From positions 1,109,474 to 1,173,473 of the forward strand of contig JAQNBH010000005.1 of NCBI GenBank assembly GCA_028752905.1: a stretch of DNA of 64,000 nucleotides, in the 5' to 3' direction. A model generated the notes under the pieces. The model ran no database searches. It was not told the DNA's origin and was given only the letters and a program-made list of their open reading frames with translations. The DNA comes from Cladorhizidae sp. MBARI D1340-BT2. Taxonomy: Eukaryota; Porifera; Demospongiae; Poecilosclerida; Cladorhizidae. Position numbers and translations under genes: made by a program. Shown in pieces: positions 32,342-46,000 of this stretch (position 1 is the stretch's first letter; each line of letters starts with the position of its first letter).

Positions 32342-33765
32342 TGTCCTACTATGTGTGTGTGTCCTGGTGCAGGAGTGCCTTGGTTGAAGTGATGGAGGTT
32401 ATGTATTGTCCTACTATGTGTGTGGCCTGGTGCAGGAGTGCCTTGGTTGAAGTGATGGAGGTTATGTATTGTCCTACTATGTGTGTGTGGCCTGGTGCAG
32501 GAGTGCCTTGGTTGAAGTGATGGAGGTTATGTATTGTCCTACTGTGTGTGTGGCCTGGTGCAGGAGTGCCTTGGTTGAAGTGATGGGGGTTATGTATTGT
32601 CCTACTATGTGTGTGGCCTGGTGCAGGAGTGTCTTGGTTGAAGTGATGGAGGTTATGTATTGTCCTACTATGTGTGTGTGGCCTGGTGCAGGAGTGCCTT
32701 GGTTGAAGTGATGGAGGTTATGTATTGTCCTACTGTGTGTGTGTCCTGGTGCAGGAGTGCCTTGGTTGAAGTGATGGAGGTTATGTATTGTCCTACTGTG
32801 TGTGTGGCCTGGTGCAGGAGTGTCTTGGTTGAAGTGATGGAGGTTATGTATTGTCCTACTGTGTGTGTGGCCTGGTGCAGGAGTGCCTTGGTTGAAGTGA
32901 TGGAGGTTATGTATTGTCCTACTGTGTGTGTGGCCTGGTGCAGGAGTGCCTTGGTTGAAGTGATGGAGGTTATGTATTGTCCTACTGTGTGTGTGGCCTG
33001 GTGCAGGAGTGCCTTGGTTGAAGTGATGGAGGTTATGTATTGTCCTACTATGTGTGTGGCCTGGTGCAGGAGTGCCTTGGTTGAAGTGATGGAGGTTATG
33101 TATTGTCCTACTGTGTGTGTGGCCTGGTGCCTTGGTTGAAGTGATGGAGGTTATGTATTGTCCTACTGTGTGTGTGTCCTGGTGCAGGAGTGCCTTGGTT
33201 GAAGTGATGGAGGTTATGTATTGTCCTACTGTGTGTGTGGCCTGCTTGGTTGAAGTGATGGAGGCTATGTATTGTCCTACTGTGAGTGTGGCCTGGTGCA
33301 GGAGTGCCTTGGTTGAAGTGATGGAGGTTATGTATTGTCCTACTATGTGTGTGTCCTACTGTGTGTGTGGCCTGGTGCAGGAGTGCCTTGGTTGAAGTGA
33401 TGGAGGTTATGTATTGTCCTACTATGTGTGTGTCCTACTGTGTGTGTGGCCTGGTGCAGGAGTGTCTTGGTTGAAGTGATGGAGGTTATGTATTGTCCTA
33501 CTGTGTGTGTGGCCTGGTGCAGGAGTGCCTTGGTTGAAGTGATGGAGGTTATGTATTGTCCTACTATGTGTGTGGCCTGGTGCAGGAGTGCCTTGGTTGA
33601 AGTGATGGAGGTTATGTATTGTCCTACTATGTGTGTGTGGCCTGGTGCAGGAGTGCCTTGGTTGAAGTGATGGAGGTTATGTATTGTCCTACTATGTGTG
33701 TGTGGCCTGGTGCAGGAGTGCCTTGGTTGAAGTGATGGAGGTTATGTATTGTCCTACTGTGTGTC
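32342..33765. repeat. 63-bp minisatellite, about 22 units
   Basis: Units contain GAAGTGATGGAGGTTATGTA, TTGTCCTACTGTGTGTGTGG and CCTGGTGCAGGAGTGCCTTG. Some units have an extra GT in the (GT)n stretch; short units lie near 33130 and 33245. A 21-residue open frame recurs because 63 is divisible by three; it is not considered coding. Confidence 0.97.
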
Positions 33766-34025
33766 AGGACTCGCATTTATAAGGTTCTGACCTCACATGT
33801 TAACCTTATCAATGCCACCATCACAATAACTTATAGAATATAAGAAACCACCTATTAGCACCTATTAGCTTGCAGTAGGAATAGTCTTTGCTGTGGTTAG
33901 AAAGCCTATTATGTACATCTAGAATACACACAGTATACACACACACACACACACACACCATAATAATATTAATCATGACCGTAATTGGCATTCGCATCTG
34001 GTGATTCAACATGGATTCTGTCGTG
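33766..34025 (-). other. EXOC4 3' flank
   Basis: Presumed 3' untranslated region of EXOC4 on the minus strand, containing an (AC)n stretch at about 33938-33959. No canonical polyadenylation signal was identified. Confidence 0.4.
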
Positions 34026-37000
34026 CTAGAGAGTGGCAGGGGAAAAGATGTCGCTGAGTTGGTGCAGCTGGTTCTGCAGTAATCGTGACGCTTCCTCCTT
34101 GTCCGGGAGACCTTCGCCCTTGAGGTCACTGTGGGCCAGCAAGGTGAGGATTCGCTCATAATCTTCTTTCCCATAAACTAACCCTTGCTCTTGCACACTC
34201 TCCAGCAGCTCCTACACATCATTACAAAACCTTTATGAGGACACACACTGGACCACACCCACACTGGGTGGAGGCAGGTTGAAGTAGGTAGACAATAGCT
34301 CTATGGGGACACACACTGGACCAACACCACACTGGGTTGAGGCAGGTTGAAGTAGGTTGACAATAGCTCTATGGGGACACACACTGGACCAACAGCACAC
34401 TGGGTGGAGGCAGGTTGAAGTAGGTCGACAATAGCTCTATGAGGACACACACTGGACCACACCCACACTGGGTGGAGGCAGGTTGAAGTAGGTAGACAAT
34501 AGCTCTATGGGGACACACACTGGACCACACCCACACTGGGTGGAGGCAGGTTGAAGTAGGTAGACAATAGCTCTATGAGGACACACACTGGACCACACCC
34601 ACACTGGGTGGAGGCAGGTTGAAGGTTGACAAGAGCTCTATGGGGACACACACTGGACCAACATCACACTGGGTGGAGGCAGGTTGAAGTAGGTTGATCT
34701 ATGAGGACACACACTGGACCACACCCACACTGGGTGGAGGCAGGTTGAAGGTTGACAAGAGCTCTATGGGGACACACACTGGACCAACATCACACTGGGT
34801 GGAGGCAGGTTGAAGTAGGTAGACAATAGCTCTATGGGGACACACACTGGACCACACCCACACTGGGTGGAGGCAGGTTGAAGTAGGTAGACAATAGCTC
34901 TATGAGGACACACACTGGACCACACCCACACTGGGTGGAGGCAGGTTGAAGGTTGACAAGAGCTCTATGGGGACACACACTGGACCAACATCACACTGGG
35001 TGGAGGCAGGTTGAAGTAGGTTGACAATAGCTCTATGAGGACACACACTGGACCACACCCACACTGGGTGGAGGCAGGTTGAAGGTTGACAAGAGCTCTA
35101 TGGGGACACACACTGGACCAACATCACACTGGGTGGAGGCAGGTTGAAGTAGTAGGTCGACAATAGCTCTATGGGGACACACACTGGACCAACAGCACAC
35201 AGGGTTGAGACAGGTTGAAGTAGGTTGACAATAGCTCTATGGGGACACACACTGGACCAACATCACACTGGGTTGAGGCAGGTTGAAGTAGGTAGACAAT
35301 AGCTCTATGGGGAAACACACTGGACCAACAGCAGGAAGGTTGAAGAGGGCACATGGTCTATGTAATAGTGCACATCCTCTTAACCTGATATCACTTATCT
35401 ATAATGTTGCCCCACAAGATACAACACATAAATTAGTTGCTTACATCAAAAGTGAGATAGAGCATCTCAAAATATTTCCTAGCTTTGTCAAGCTCCTTCT
35501 CTCTGATGAGAGTGATCTTTGACAGACAAGACTGCAACACGGAGATGTTCCGGCACCTAAGCACACACACACACACCATATAGATAATGAGAGGGAGGGA
35601 CTGACAGGAACAGCTCTAAGGGGAAGAGGTCATGAACCTCTCACTGCTAGTCTGAGTGTCACTGTTGATCCCAACAACATCCCTCACACTCCGAAGGCAT
35701 TGCTATGGTAACACAGTGTGCAACTATAGCTAGTTGGATGAATCTTCCAGTGTTTGTCACAATAGTAAGGAAAGCTCTGTCTGAGGTGACATGGAGTACA
35801 GCTGTTCTGAGGTATGTGCTGACATGGTGGACTACAGCTATTCTGAGGTGTGTGCAGACATGGTGGACTACAGCTATTCTGAGGTGTGTGCTGACATGAT
35901 GGACTACAGCTATTCTGAGGTGTGTGTTGACATGATGGACTACAGCTATTCTGAGGTATGTGCTGACATGATGGACTACAGCTATTCTGAGGTGTGTGTT
36001 GACATGATGGACTACAGCTATTCTGAGGTGTGTGCTGACATGATGGACTACAGCTATTCTGAGGTGTGTGCTGACATGATGGACTACAGCTATTCTGAGG
36101 TATGTGCTGACATGGTGGACTACAGCTATTCTGGGGTGTGTGCTGACATGATGGACTACAGCTATTCTGAGGTGTGTGCAGACATGGTGGACTACAGCTA
36201 TTCTGAGGTGTGTGCTGACATGGTGGACTACAGCTATTCTGGGGTGTGTGCTGACATGATGGACTACAGCTATTCTGAGGTGTGTGCTGACATGGTGGAC
36301 TACAGCTATTCTGGGGTGTGTGCTGACATGATGGACTACAGCTATTCTGAGGTGTGTGCTGACATGGTGGACTACAGCTATTCTGAGGTGTGTGCTGACA
36401 TGGTGGACTACAGCTATTCTGAGGTGTGTGCTGACATGGTGGACTACAGCTATTCTGAGGTATGTGCTGACATGATGGACTACAGCTATTCTGAGGTATG
36501 TGCTGACATGATGGACTACAGCTATTCTGAGGTGTGTGCTGACATGATGGACTACAGCTATTCTGAGGTATGTGCTGACATGGTGGACTACAGCTATTCT
36601 GAGGTGTGTGCTGACATGATGGACTACAGCTATTCTGAGGTGTGTGCTGACATGGTGGACTACAGCTATTCTGAGGTGTGTACTGACATGATGTGCTGAC
36701 ATGATGGACTACAGCTATTCTGAGGTATGTGCTGACATGGTGGACTACAGCTATTCTGAGGTATGTGCTGACATGGTGGACTACAGCTATTCTGAGGTAT
36801 GTGCTGACATGGTGGACTACAGCTATTCTGAGGTATGTGCTGACATGGTGGACTACAGCTATTCTGAGGTATGTGCTGACATGGTGGACTACAGCTATTC
36901 TGAGGTATGTGCTGACATGGTGGACTACAGCTATTCTGAGGTGTGTGCTGACATGATGGACTACAGCTATTCTGAGGTGTGTGCTGACATGGTGCACTAC

Positions 37001-40000
37001 AGCTATTCTGAGGTGTGTGCAGACATGGTGGACTACAGCTATTCTGAGGTGTGTGCTGACATGGTGGACTACAGCTATTCTGAGGTGTGTGCTGACATGA
37101 TGGACTACAGCTATTCTGAGGTATGTGCTGACATGATGGACTACAGCTATTCTGAGGTGTGTACTGACATGATGTGCTGACATGATGGACTACAGCTATT
37201 CTGAGGTGTGTGCTGACATGATGTGCTGACATGATGGACTACAGCTATTCTGAGGTGTGTGCAGACATGATGGACTACAACTATTCTGAGGTGTGTGCTG
37301 ACATGATGGACTACAGCTATTCTGAGGTGTGTGCTGACATGATGGACTACAGCTATTCTGAGGTATGTGCTGACATGATGGACTACAGCTATTCTGAGGT
37401 GTGTGCTGACATGATGGACTACAGCTATTCTGAGGTGTGTGCTGACATGATGGACTACAGCTATTCTGAGGTGTGTGCTGACATGATGGACTACAGCTAT
37501 TCTGAGGTGTGTGCTGACATGATGGACTACAGCTATTCTGAGGTATGTGCTGACATGGTGGACTACAGCTATTCTGAGGTGTGTGCTGACATGGTGGACT
37601 ACAGCTATTCTGAGGTGTGTACTGACATGATGTGCTGACATGATGGACTACAGCTATTCTGAGGTGTGTGCAGACATGATGGACTACAGCTATTCTGAGG
37701 TATGTGCTGACATGGTGGACTACAGCTATTCTGAGGTGTGTGCTGACATGGTGGACTACAGCTATTCTGAGGTGTGTGCAGACATGATGGACTACAACTA
37801 TTCTGAGGTGTGTGCTGACATGATGGACTACAGCTATTCTGAGGTGTGTGCTGACATGATGGACTACAGCTATTCTGAGGTATGTGCTGACATGATGGAC
37901 TACAGCTATTCTGAGGTGTGTGCTGACATGATGGACTACAGCTATTCTGAGGTGTGTGCTGACATGATGGACTACAGCTATTCTGAGGTGTGTGCTGACA
38001 TGATGGACTACAGCTATTCTGAGGTGTGTGCTGACATGATGGACTACAGCTATTCTGAGGTATGTGCTGACATGGTGGACTACAGCTATTCTGAGGTGTG
38101 TGCTGACATGATGGACTACAGCTATTCTGAGGTGTGTGCTGACATGATGGACTACAGCTATTCTGAGGTGTGTGCTGACATGATGGACTACAGCTATTCT
38201 GAGGTGTGTGCTGACATGATGGACTACAGCTATTCTGAGGTGTGTGCTGACATGATGGACTACAGCTATTCTGAGGTGTGTGCAGACATGATGGACTACA
38301 GCTATTCTGAGGTGTGTGCTGACATGATGGACTACAGCTATTCTGAGGTGTGTGCTGACATGGTGGACTACAGCTATTCTGAGGTATGTGCTGACATGAT
38401 GGACTACAGCTATTCTGAGGTGTGTGCTGACATGATGGACTACAGCTATTCTGAGGTGTGTGCTGACATGATGGACTACAGCTATTCTGAGGTGTGTGCT
38501 GACATGATGGACTACAGCTATTCTGAGGTATGTGCTGACATGATGGACTACAGCTATTCTGAGGTGTGTGCTGACATGATGGACTACAGCTATTCTGAGG
38601 TGTGTGCTGACATGATGGACTACAGCTATTCTGAGGTATGTGCTGACATGATGGACTACAGCTATTCTGAGGTATGTGCTGACATGATGGACTACAGCTA
38701 TTCTGAGGTGTGTGCTGACATGGTGGACTACAGCTATTCTGAGGTATGTGCTGACATGATGGACTACAGCTATTCTGAGGTATGTGCTGACATGATGGAC
38801 TACAGCTATTCTGAGGTGTGTGCTGACATGGTGGACTACAGCTATTCTGAGGTGTGTGCTGACATGGTGGACTACAGCTATTCTGAGGTATGTGCTGACA
38901 TGATGGACTACAGCTATTCTGAGGTGTGTGCTGACATGATGGACTACAGCTATTCTGAGGTATGTGCTGACATGGTGGACTACAGCTATTCTGAGGTATG
39001 TGCTGACATGGTGGACTACAGCTATTCTGAGGTGTGTGCTGACATGACATGGTGGACTACAGCTATTCTGAGGTATGTGCTGACATGATGGACTACAGCT
39101 ACTCTGAGGTATGTGCTGACATGGTGGACTACAGCTATTCTGAGGTGTGTGCTGACATGGTGGACTACAGCTATTCTGAGGTATGTGCTGACATGGTGGA
39201 CTACAGCTATTCTGAGGTATGTGCTGACATGATGGACTACAGCTATTCTGAGGTATGTGCTGACATGATGGACTACAGCTATTCTGAGGTGTGTGTTGAC
39301 ATGATGGACTACAGCTATTCTGAGGTGTGTGCTGACATGATGGACTACAGCTATTCTGAGGTGTGTGCTGACATGATGGACTACAGCTATTCTGAGGTGT
39401 GCTGACATGATGGACTACAGCTATTCTGAGGTATGTGCTGACATGATGGACTACAGCTATTCTGAGGTGTGTGCAGACATGATGGACTACAGCTATTCTG
39501 AGGTATGTGCTGACATGATGGACTACAGCTATTCTGAGGTGTGTGCTGACATGGTGGACTACAGCTATTCTGAGGTGTGTGCAGACATGGTGGACTACAG
39601 CTATTCTGAGGTATGTGCTGACATGGTGGACTACAGCTATTCTGAGGTGTGTGCTGACATGATGGACTACAGCTATTCTGAGGTATGTGCTGACATGGTG
39701 GACTACAACTCAATCCTATCAACTTCTCGTACATCTTCTTGATTCCATTGTTGTTGATGGTCTTGATGTATTTTGAGCTTCTGATGAAGATGGAGGCTAC
39801 CAGTTGCCCGAGCCCCTCAAACATGTAGCGGTACTTGCTCTGTGTCAGTACTCCCACCAGAACCAAGTCCATGTCCTTGAGGTCAGCAGCGAGCTGCTTC
39901 ACTGGAGCATCTTCCTGCACTGCAGCCTGCTCACAGACGAAGCTTGCCTGCACATGTGTGTGTGCATGTCAGTGTGGGTGAGTATGTGGGAGTGTGTTAG

Positions 40001-43000
40001 AGTGAGTGTAAGTGTGTGTATGTGTGGGAGTGTGTTAGAGTGAGTGTAAGTGTGTGTATGTGTGGGAGTGAGTGTAAGTGTGTGTATGTGTGGGAGTGAG
40101 TGTAAGTGTGTATATGTGTGGGAGTGTGTTAGAGTGAGTGTGTGTATGTGTGCCATGCATTGGATGAGGTCCTGTGGTCCTTCACTTATAATCATAGGCA
40201 AGTGTTATCCTCCAACCTAGCTAGTTAGAGACAATGGCTTCATAGCTACAACCTAGCTAGTTAGAGACAATGGCTTCATAGCTACAACCTAGCTAGCTAG
40301 AGACAATGGCTTCATAGCTACAACCTAGCTAGTTGATGGCTTCATAGCTTCAGCAAAACCAACTTCTTGTCCACAACCACTGTCATGTCTTCTCCAGCTA
40401 AGGCTGGTGTGCTGTCCATTGATGGTGGAGATAGGTCAAAGTTCAAAACTGCTTCAACATAACTCCGTCTGTTTAATGCCCCTCCCACTTATACGCCAAC
40501 CTGCACCACAACCATGTTCAACTTTGAATGACACATTATTGCTAAATAACGCACACCCACTGAAAATTAAAGGAACACTCTGCAACTTATTATACTCCAG
40601 ATGAAGATGTAGAGCTGGCCTGATGAAGATGTAGAGCTGACCTGATGAAGATGTAGAGCTGGCCTGATGAAGATGTAGAGCTGGCCTGATTAAGATGTAG
40701 AGCTGGCCTGATGAAGATGTAGAGCTGACCTGATGAAGATGTAGAGCTGACCTGATGAAGATGTAGAGCTGGCCTGATGAAGATGTAGAGCTGGCCTGAT
40801 TAAGATGTAGAGCTGGCCTGATGAAGATGTAGAGCTGACCTGATGAAGATGTAGAGCTGGCCTGATGAAGATGTAGAGCTGGCCTGATGAAGATGTAGAG
40901 ATGACCTGATGAAGATGTAGAGCTGACCTGATGAAGATGTAGAGCTGGCCTGATGAAGATGTAGAGCTGGCCTGATGAAGATGTAGAGCTGACCTGATGA
41001 AGATGCAGAGCTGACCTGATGAAGATGTAGAGCTGACCTGATGAAGATGTAGAGCTGACCTGATGAAGATGTAGAGCTGGCCTGATGAAGATGCAGAGCT
41101 GGCCTGATGAAGATGTAGAGCTGGCCTGATGAAGATGTAGAGCTGACCTGATGAAGATGCAGAGCTGACCTGATGAAGATGTAGAGCTGGCCTGATGAAG
41201 ATGTAGAGCTGACCTGATGAAGATGTAGAGCTGACCTGATGAAGATGTAGAGCTGACCTGATGAAGATGTAGAGCTGACCTGATGAAGATGTAGAGCTGA
41301 CCTGATGAAGATGTAGAGCTGGCCTGATGAAGATGTAGAGCTGGCCTGATGAAGATGTAGAGCTGGCCTGATGAAGATGTAGAGCTGGCCTGATGAAGAT
41401 GTAGAGCTGACCTGATGAAGATGTAGAGCTGGCCTGATGAAGATGTAGAGCTGGCCTGATGAAGATGTAGAGCTGACCTGATGAAGATGTAGAGCTGGCC
41501 TGATGAAGATGTAGAGCTGACCTGATGAAGATGTAGAGCTGGCCTGATGAAGATGTAGAGCTGACCTGATGAAGATGTAGAGCTGACCTGATGAAGATGT
41601 AGAGCTGACCTGATGAAGATGTAGAGCTGACCTGATGAAGATGCAGAGCTGACCTGATGAAGATGTAGAGCTGACCTGATGAAGATGTAGAGCTGGCCTG
41701 ATGAAGATGCAGAGCTGGCCTGATGAAGATGTAGAGCTGACCTGATGAAGATGCAGAGCTGACCTGATGAAGATGTAGAGCTGGCCTGATGAAGATGTAG
41801 AGCTGGCCTGATGAAGATGCAGAGCTGACCTGATGAAGATGTAGAGCTGGCCTGATGAAGATGTAGAGCTGGCCTGATGAAGATGTAGAGCTGACCTGAT
41901 GAAGATGTAGAGCTGACCTGATGAAGATGTAGAGCTGGCCTGATTAAGATGTAGAGCTGGCCTGATGAAGATGTAGAGCTGGCCTGATGAAGATGTAGAG
42001 CTGACCTGATGAAGATGTAGAGCTGACCTGATGAAGATGTAGAGCTGGCCTGATGAAGATGTAGAGCTGACCTGATGAAGATGTAGAGCTGACCTGATGA
42101 AGATGTAGAGCTGGCCTGATGAAGATGCAGAGCTGGCCTGATGAAGATGTAGAGCTGACCTGATGAAGATGTAGAGCTGGCCTGATGAAGATGCAGAGCT
42201 GACCTGATGAAGATGTAGAGCTGGCCTGATGAAGATGTAGAGCTGACCTGATGAAGATGTAGAGCTGACCTGATGAAGATGTAGAGCTGACCTGATGAAG
42301 ATGCAGAGCTGGCCCGATGAAGATGTAGAGCTGGCCTGATTAAGATGTAGAGCTGACCTGATGAAGATGCAGAGCTGACCTGATGAAGATGCAGAGCTGG
42401 CCTGATGAAGATGTAGAGCTGGCCTGATGAAGATGTAGAGCTGACCTGATGAAGATGCAGAGCTGGCCCGATGAAGATGTAGAGCTGGCCTGATTAAGAT
42501 GTAGAGCTGACCTGATGAAGATGCAGAGCTGACCTGATGAAGATGTAGAGCTGGCCTGATGAAGATGTAGAGCTGGCCTGATGAAGATGCAGAGCTGGCC
42601 TGATGAAGATGTAGAGCTGACCTGATGAAGATGTAGAGCTGGCCTGATGAAGATGTAGAGCTGACCTGATGAAGATGCAGAGCTGGCCCGATGAAGATGT
42701 AGAGCTGGCCTGATTAAGATGTAGAGCTGGCCTGATTAAGATGTAGAGCTGGCCTGATGAAGATGTAGAGCTGACCTGATGAAGATGTAGAGCTGGCCTG
42801 ATGAAGATGTAGAGCTGGCCTGATGAAGATGTAGAGCTGGCCTGATTAAGATGTAGAGCTGACCTGATGAAGATGCAGAGCTGACCTGATGAAGATGCAG
42901 AGCTGGCCTGATGAAGATGTAGAGCTGGCCTGATGAAGATGCAGAGCTGGCCTGATGAAGATGTAGAGCTGACCTGATGAAGATGTAGAGCTGGCCTGAT

Positions 43001-46000
43001 GAAGATGTAGAGCTGACCTGATGAAGATGCAGAGCTGGCCCGATGAAGATGTAGAGCTGGCCTGATTAAGATGTAGAGCTGACCTGATGAAGATGCAGAG
43101 CTGACCTGATGAAGATGTAGAGCTGGCCTGATGAAGATGCAGAGCTGACCTGATGAAGATGTAGAGCTGACCTGATGAAGATGTAGAGCTGGCCTGATGA
43201 AGATGTAGAGCTGACCTGATGAAGATGTAGAGCTGGCCTGATGAAGATGTAGAGCTGACCTGATGAAGATGTAGAGCTGACCTGATGAAGATGTAGAGCT
43301 GGCCTGATGAAGATGTAGAGCTGGCCTGATGAAGATGTAGAGCTGGCCTGATGAAGATGTAGAGCTGACCTGCTGAAGATGTAGAGCTGACCTGATGAAG
43401 ATGTAGAGCTGGCCTGATGAAGATGTAGAGCTGGCCTGATGAAGATGTAGAGCTGGCCTGATGAAGATGTAGAGCTGGCCTGATGAAGATGTAGAGCTGA
43501 CCTGATGAAGATGCAGAGCTGACCTGATGAAGATGTAGAGCTGACCTGATGAAGATGCAGAGCTGACCTGATGAAGATGTAGAGCTGACCTGATGAAGAT
43601 GCAGAGCTGGCCTGATGAAGATGTAGAGCTGGCCTGATGAAGATGTAGAGCTGACCTGATGAAGATGTAGAGCTGACCTGATGAAGATGCAGAGCTGGCC
43701 TGATGAAGATGTAGAGCTGGCCTGATGAAGATGTAGAGCTGGCCTGATGAAGATGTAGAGATGACCTGATGAAGATGTAGAGCTGACCTGATGAAGATGC
43801 AGAGCTGGCCTGATGAAGATGTAGAGCTGGCCTGATGAAGATGTAGAGCTGACCTGATGAAGATGTAGAGCTGACCTGATGAAGATGTAGAGCTGACCTG
43901 ATGAAGATGTAGAGCTGACCTGATGAAGATGCAGAGCTGACCTGATGAAGATGTAGAGCTGACCTGATGAAGATGTAAAGCTGGCCTGATGAAGATGTAG
44001 AGCTGGCCTGATGAAGATGCAGAGCTGACCTGATGAAGATGTAGAGCTGACCTGATGAAGATGCAGAGCTGACCTGATTAAGATGTAGAGCTGGCCTGAT
44101 GAAGATGTAGAACTGGCCTGATGAAGATGCAGAGCTGGCCTGATGAAGATGTAGAGCTGACCTGATGAAGATGTAGAGCTGGCCTGATGAAGATGTAGAG
44201 CTGACCTGATGAAGATGTAGAGCTGACCTGATGAAGATGTAGAGCTGACCTGATGAAGATGCAGAGCTGACCTGATGAAGATGTAGAGCTGGCCTGATGA
44301 AGATGTAGAGCTGGCCTGATGAAGATGTAGAGCTGACCTGATGAAGATGTAGAGCTGGCCTGATGAAGATGCAGAGCTGGCCTGATGAAGATGTAGAGCT
44401 GGCCTGATGAAGATGTAGAGCTGGCCTGATGAAGATGCAGAGCTGGCCTGATGAAGATGTAGAGCTGGCCTGATGAAGATGTAGAGCTGGCCTGATGAAG
44501 ATGTAGAGCTGGCCTGATGAAGATGTAGAGCTGGCCTGATGAAGATGTAGAGCTGACCTGATGAAGATGTAGAGCTGACCTGATGAAGATGTAGAGCTGG
44601 CCTGATGAAGATGTAGAGCTGACCTGATGAAGATGCAGAGCTGACCTGATGAAGATGTAGAGCTGGCCTGATGAAGATGTAGAGCTGACCTGATGAAGAT
44701 GCAGAGCTGACCTGATGAAGATGTAGAGCTGACCTGATGAAGATGTAGAGCTGACCTGATGAAGATGTAGAGCTGACCTGATGAAGATGTAGAGCTGGCC
44801 TGATTAAGATGTAGAGCTGACCTGATGAAGATGTAGAGCTGACCTGATGAAGATGTAGAGCTGACCTGATGAAGATGCAGAGCTGACCTGATGAAGATGT
44901 AGAGCTGGCCTGATGAAGATGTAGAGCTGACCTGATGAAGATGTAGAGCTGGCCTGATGAAGATGTAGAGCTGACCTGATGAAGATGCAGAGCTGACCTG
45001 ATGAAGATGTAGAGCTGGCCTGATGAAGATGTAGAGCTGACCTGATGAAGATGCAGAGCTGACCTGATGAAGATGTAGAGCTGGCCTGATGAAGATGTAG
45101 AGCTGACCTGATGAAGATGTAGAGCTGACCTGATGAAGATGTAGAGCTGGCCTGATGAAGATGTAGAGCTGGCCTGATGAAGATGTAGAGCTGGCCTGAT
45201 GAAGATGTAGAGCTGACCTGATGAAGATGCAGAGCTGACCTGATGAAGATGTAGAGCTGGCCTGATGAAGATGTAGAGCTGGCCTGATGAAGATGTAGAG
45301 CTGGCCTGATGAAGATGTAGAGCTGACCTGATGAAGATGTAGAGCTGGCCTGATGAAGATGCAGAGCTGACCTGATGAAGATGTAGAGCTGGCCTGATGA
45401 AGATGTAGAGCTGACCTGATGAAGATGTAGAGCTGACCTGATGAAGATGTAGAGCTGACCTGATGAAGATGTAGAGCTGACCTGATGAAGATGTAGAGCT
45501 GGCCTGATGAAGATGCAGAGCTGGCCTGATGAAGATGTAGAGCTGACCTGATGAAGATGTAGAGCTGGCCTGATGAAGATGTAGAGCTGACCTGATGAAG
45601 ATGCAGAGCTGGCCCGATGAAGATGTAGAGCTGGCCTGATTAAGATGTAGAGCTGACCTGATGAAGATGCAGAGCTGACCTGATGAAGATGTAGAGCTGA
45701 CCTGATGAAGATGTAGAGCTGGCCTGATTAAGATGCAGAGCTGACCTGATGAAGATGTAGAGCTGGCCTGATGAAGATGCAGAGCTGGCCTGATGAAGAT
45801 GTAGAGCTGGCCTGATGAAGATGTAGAGCTGACCTGATGAAGATGCAGAGCTGGCCCGATGAAGATGTAGAGCTGGCCTGATTAAGATGTAGAGCTGACC
45901 TGATGAAGATGCAGAGCTGACCTGATGAAGATGTAGAGCTGGCCTGATGAAGATGTAGAGCTGACCTGATGAAGATGCAGAGCTGGCCCGATGAAGATGT

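Noticed and set aside
35659..39953. A 12-residue-repeat protein encoded by the 36-bp array
   Set aside because: The array lies between two EXOC4 exons that splice in matching phase, and both strands are equally open. Intronic minisatellite.
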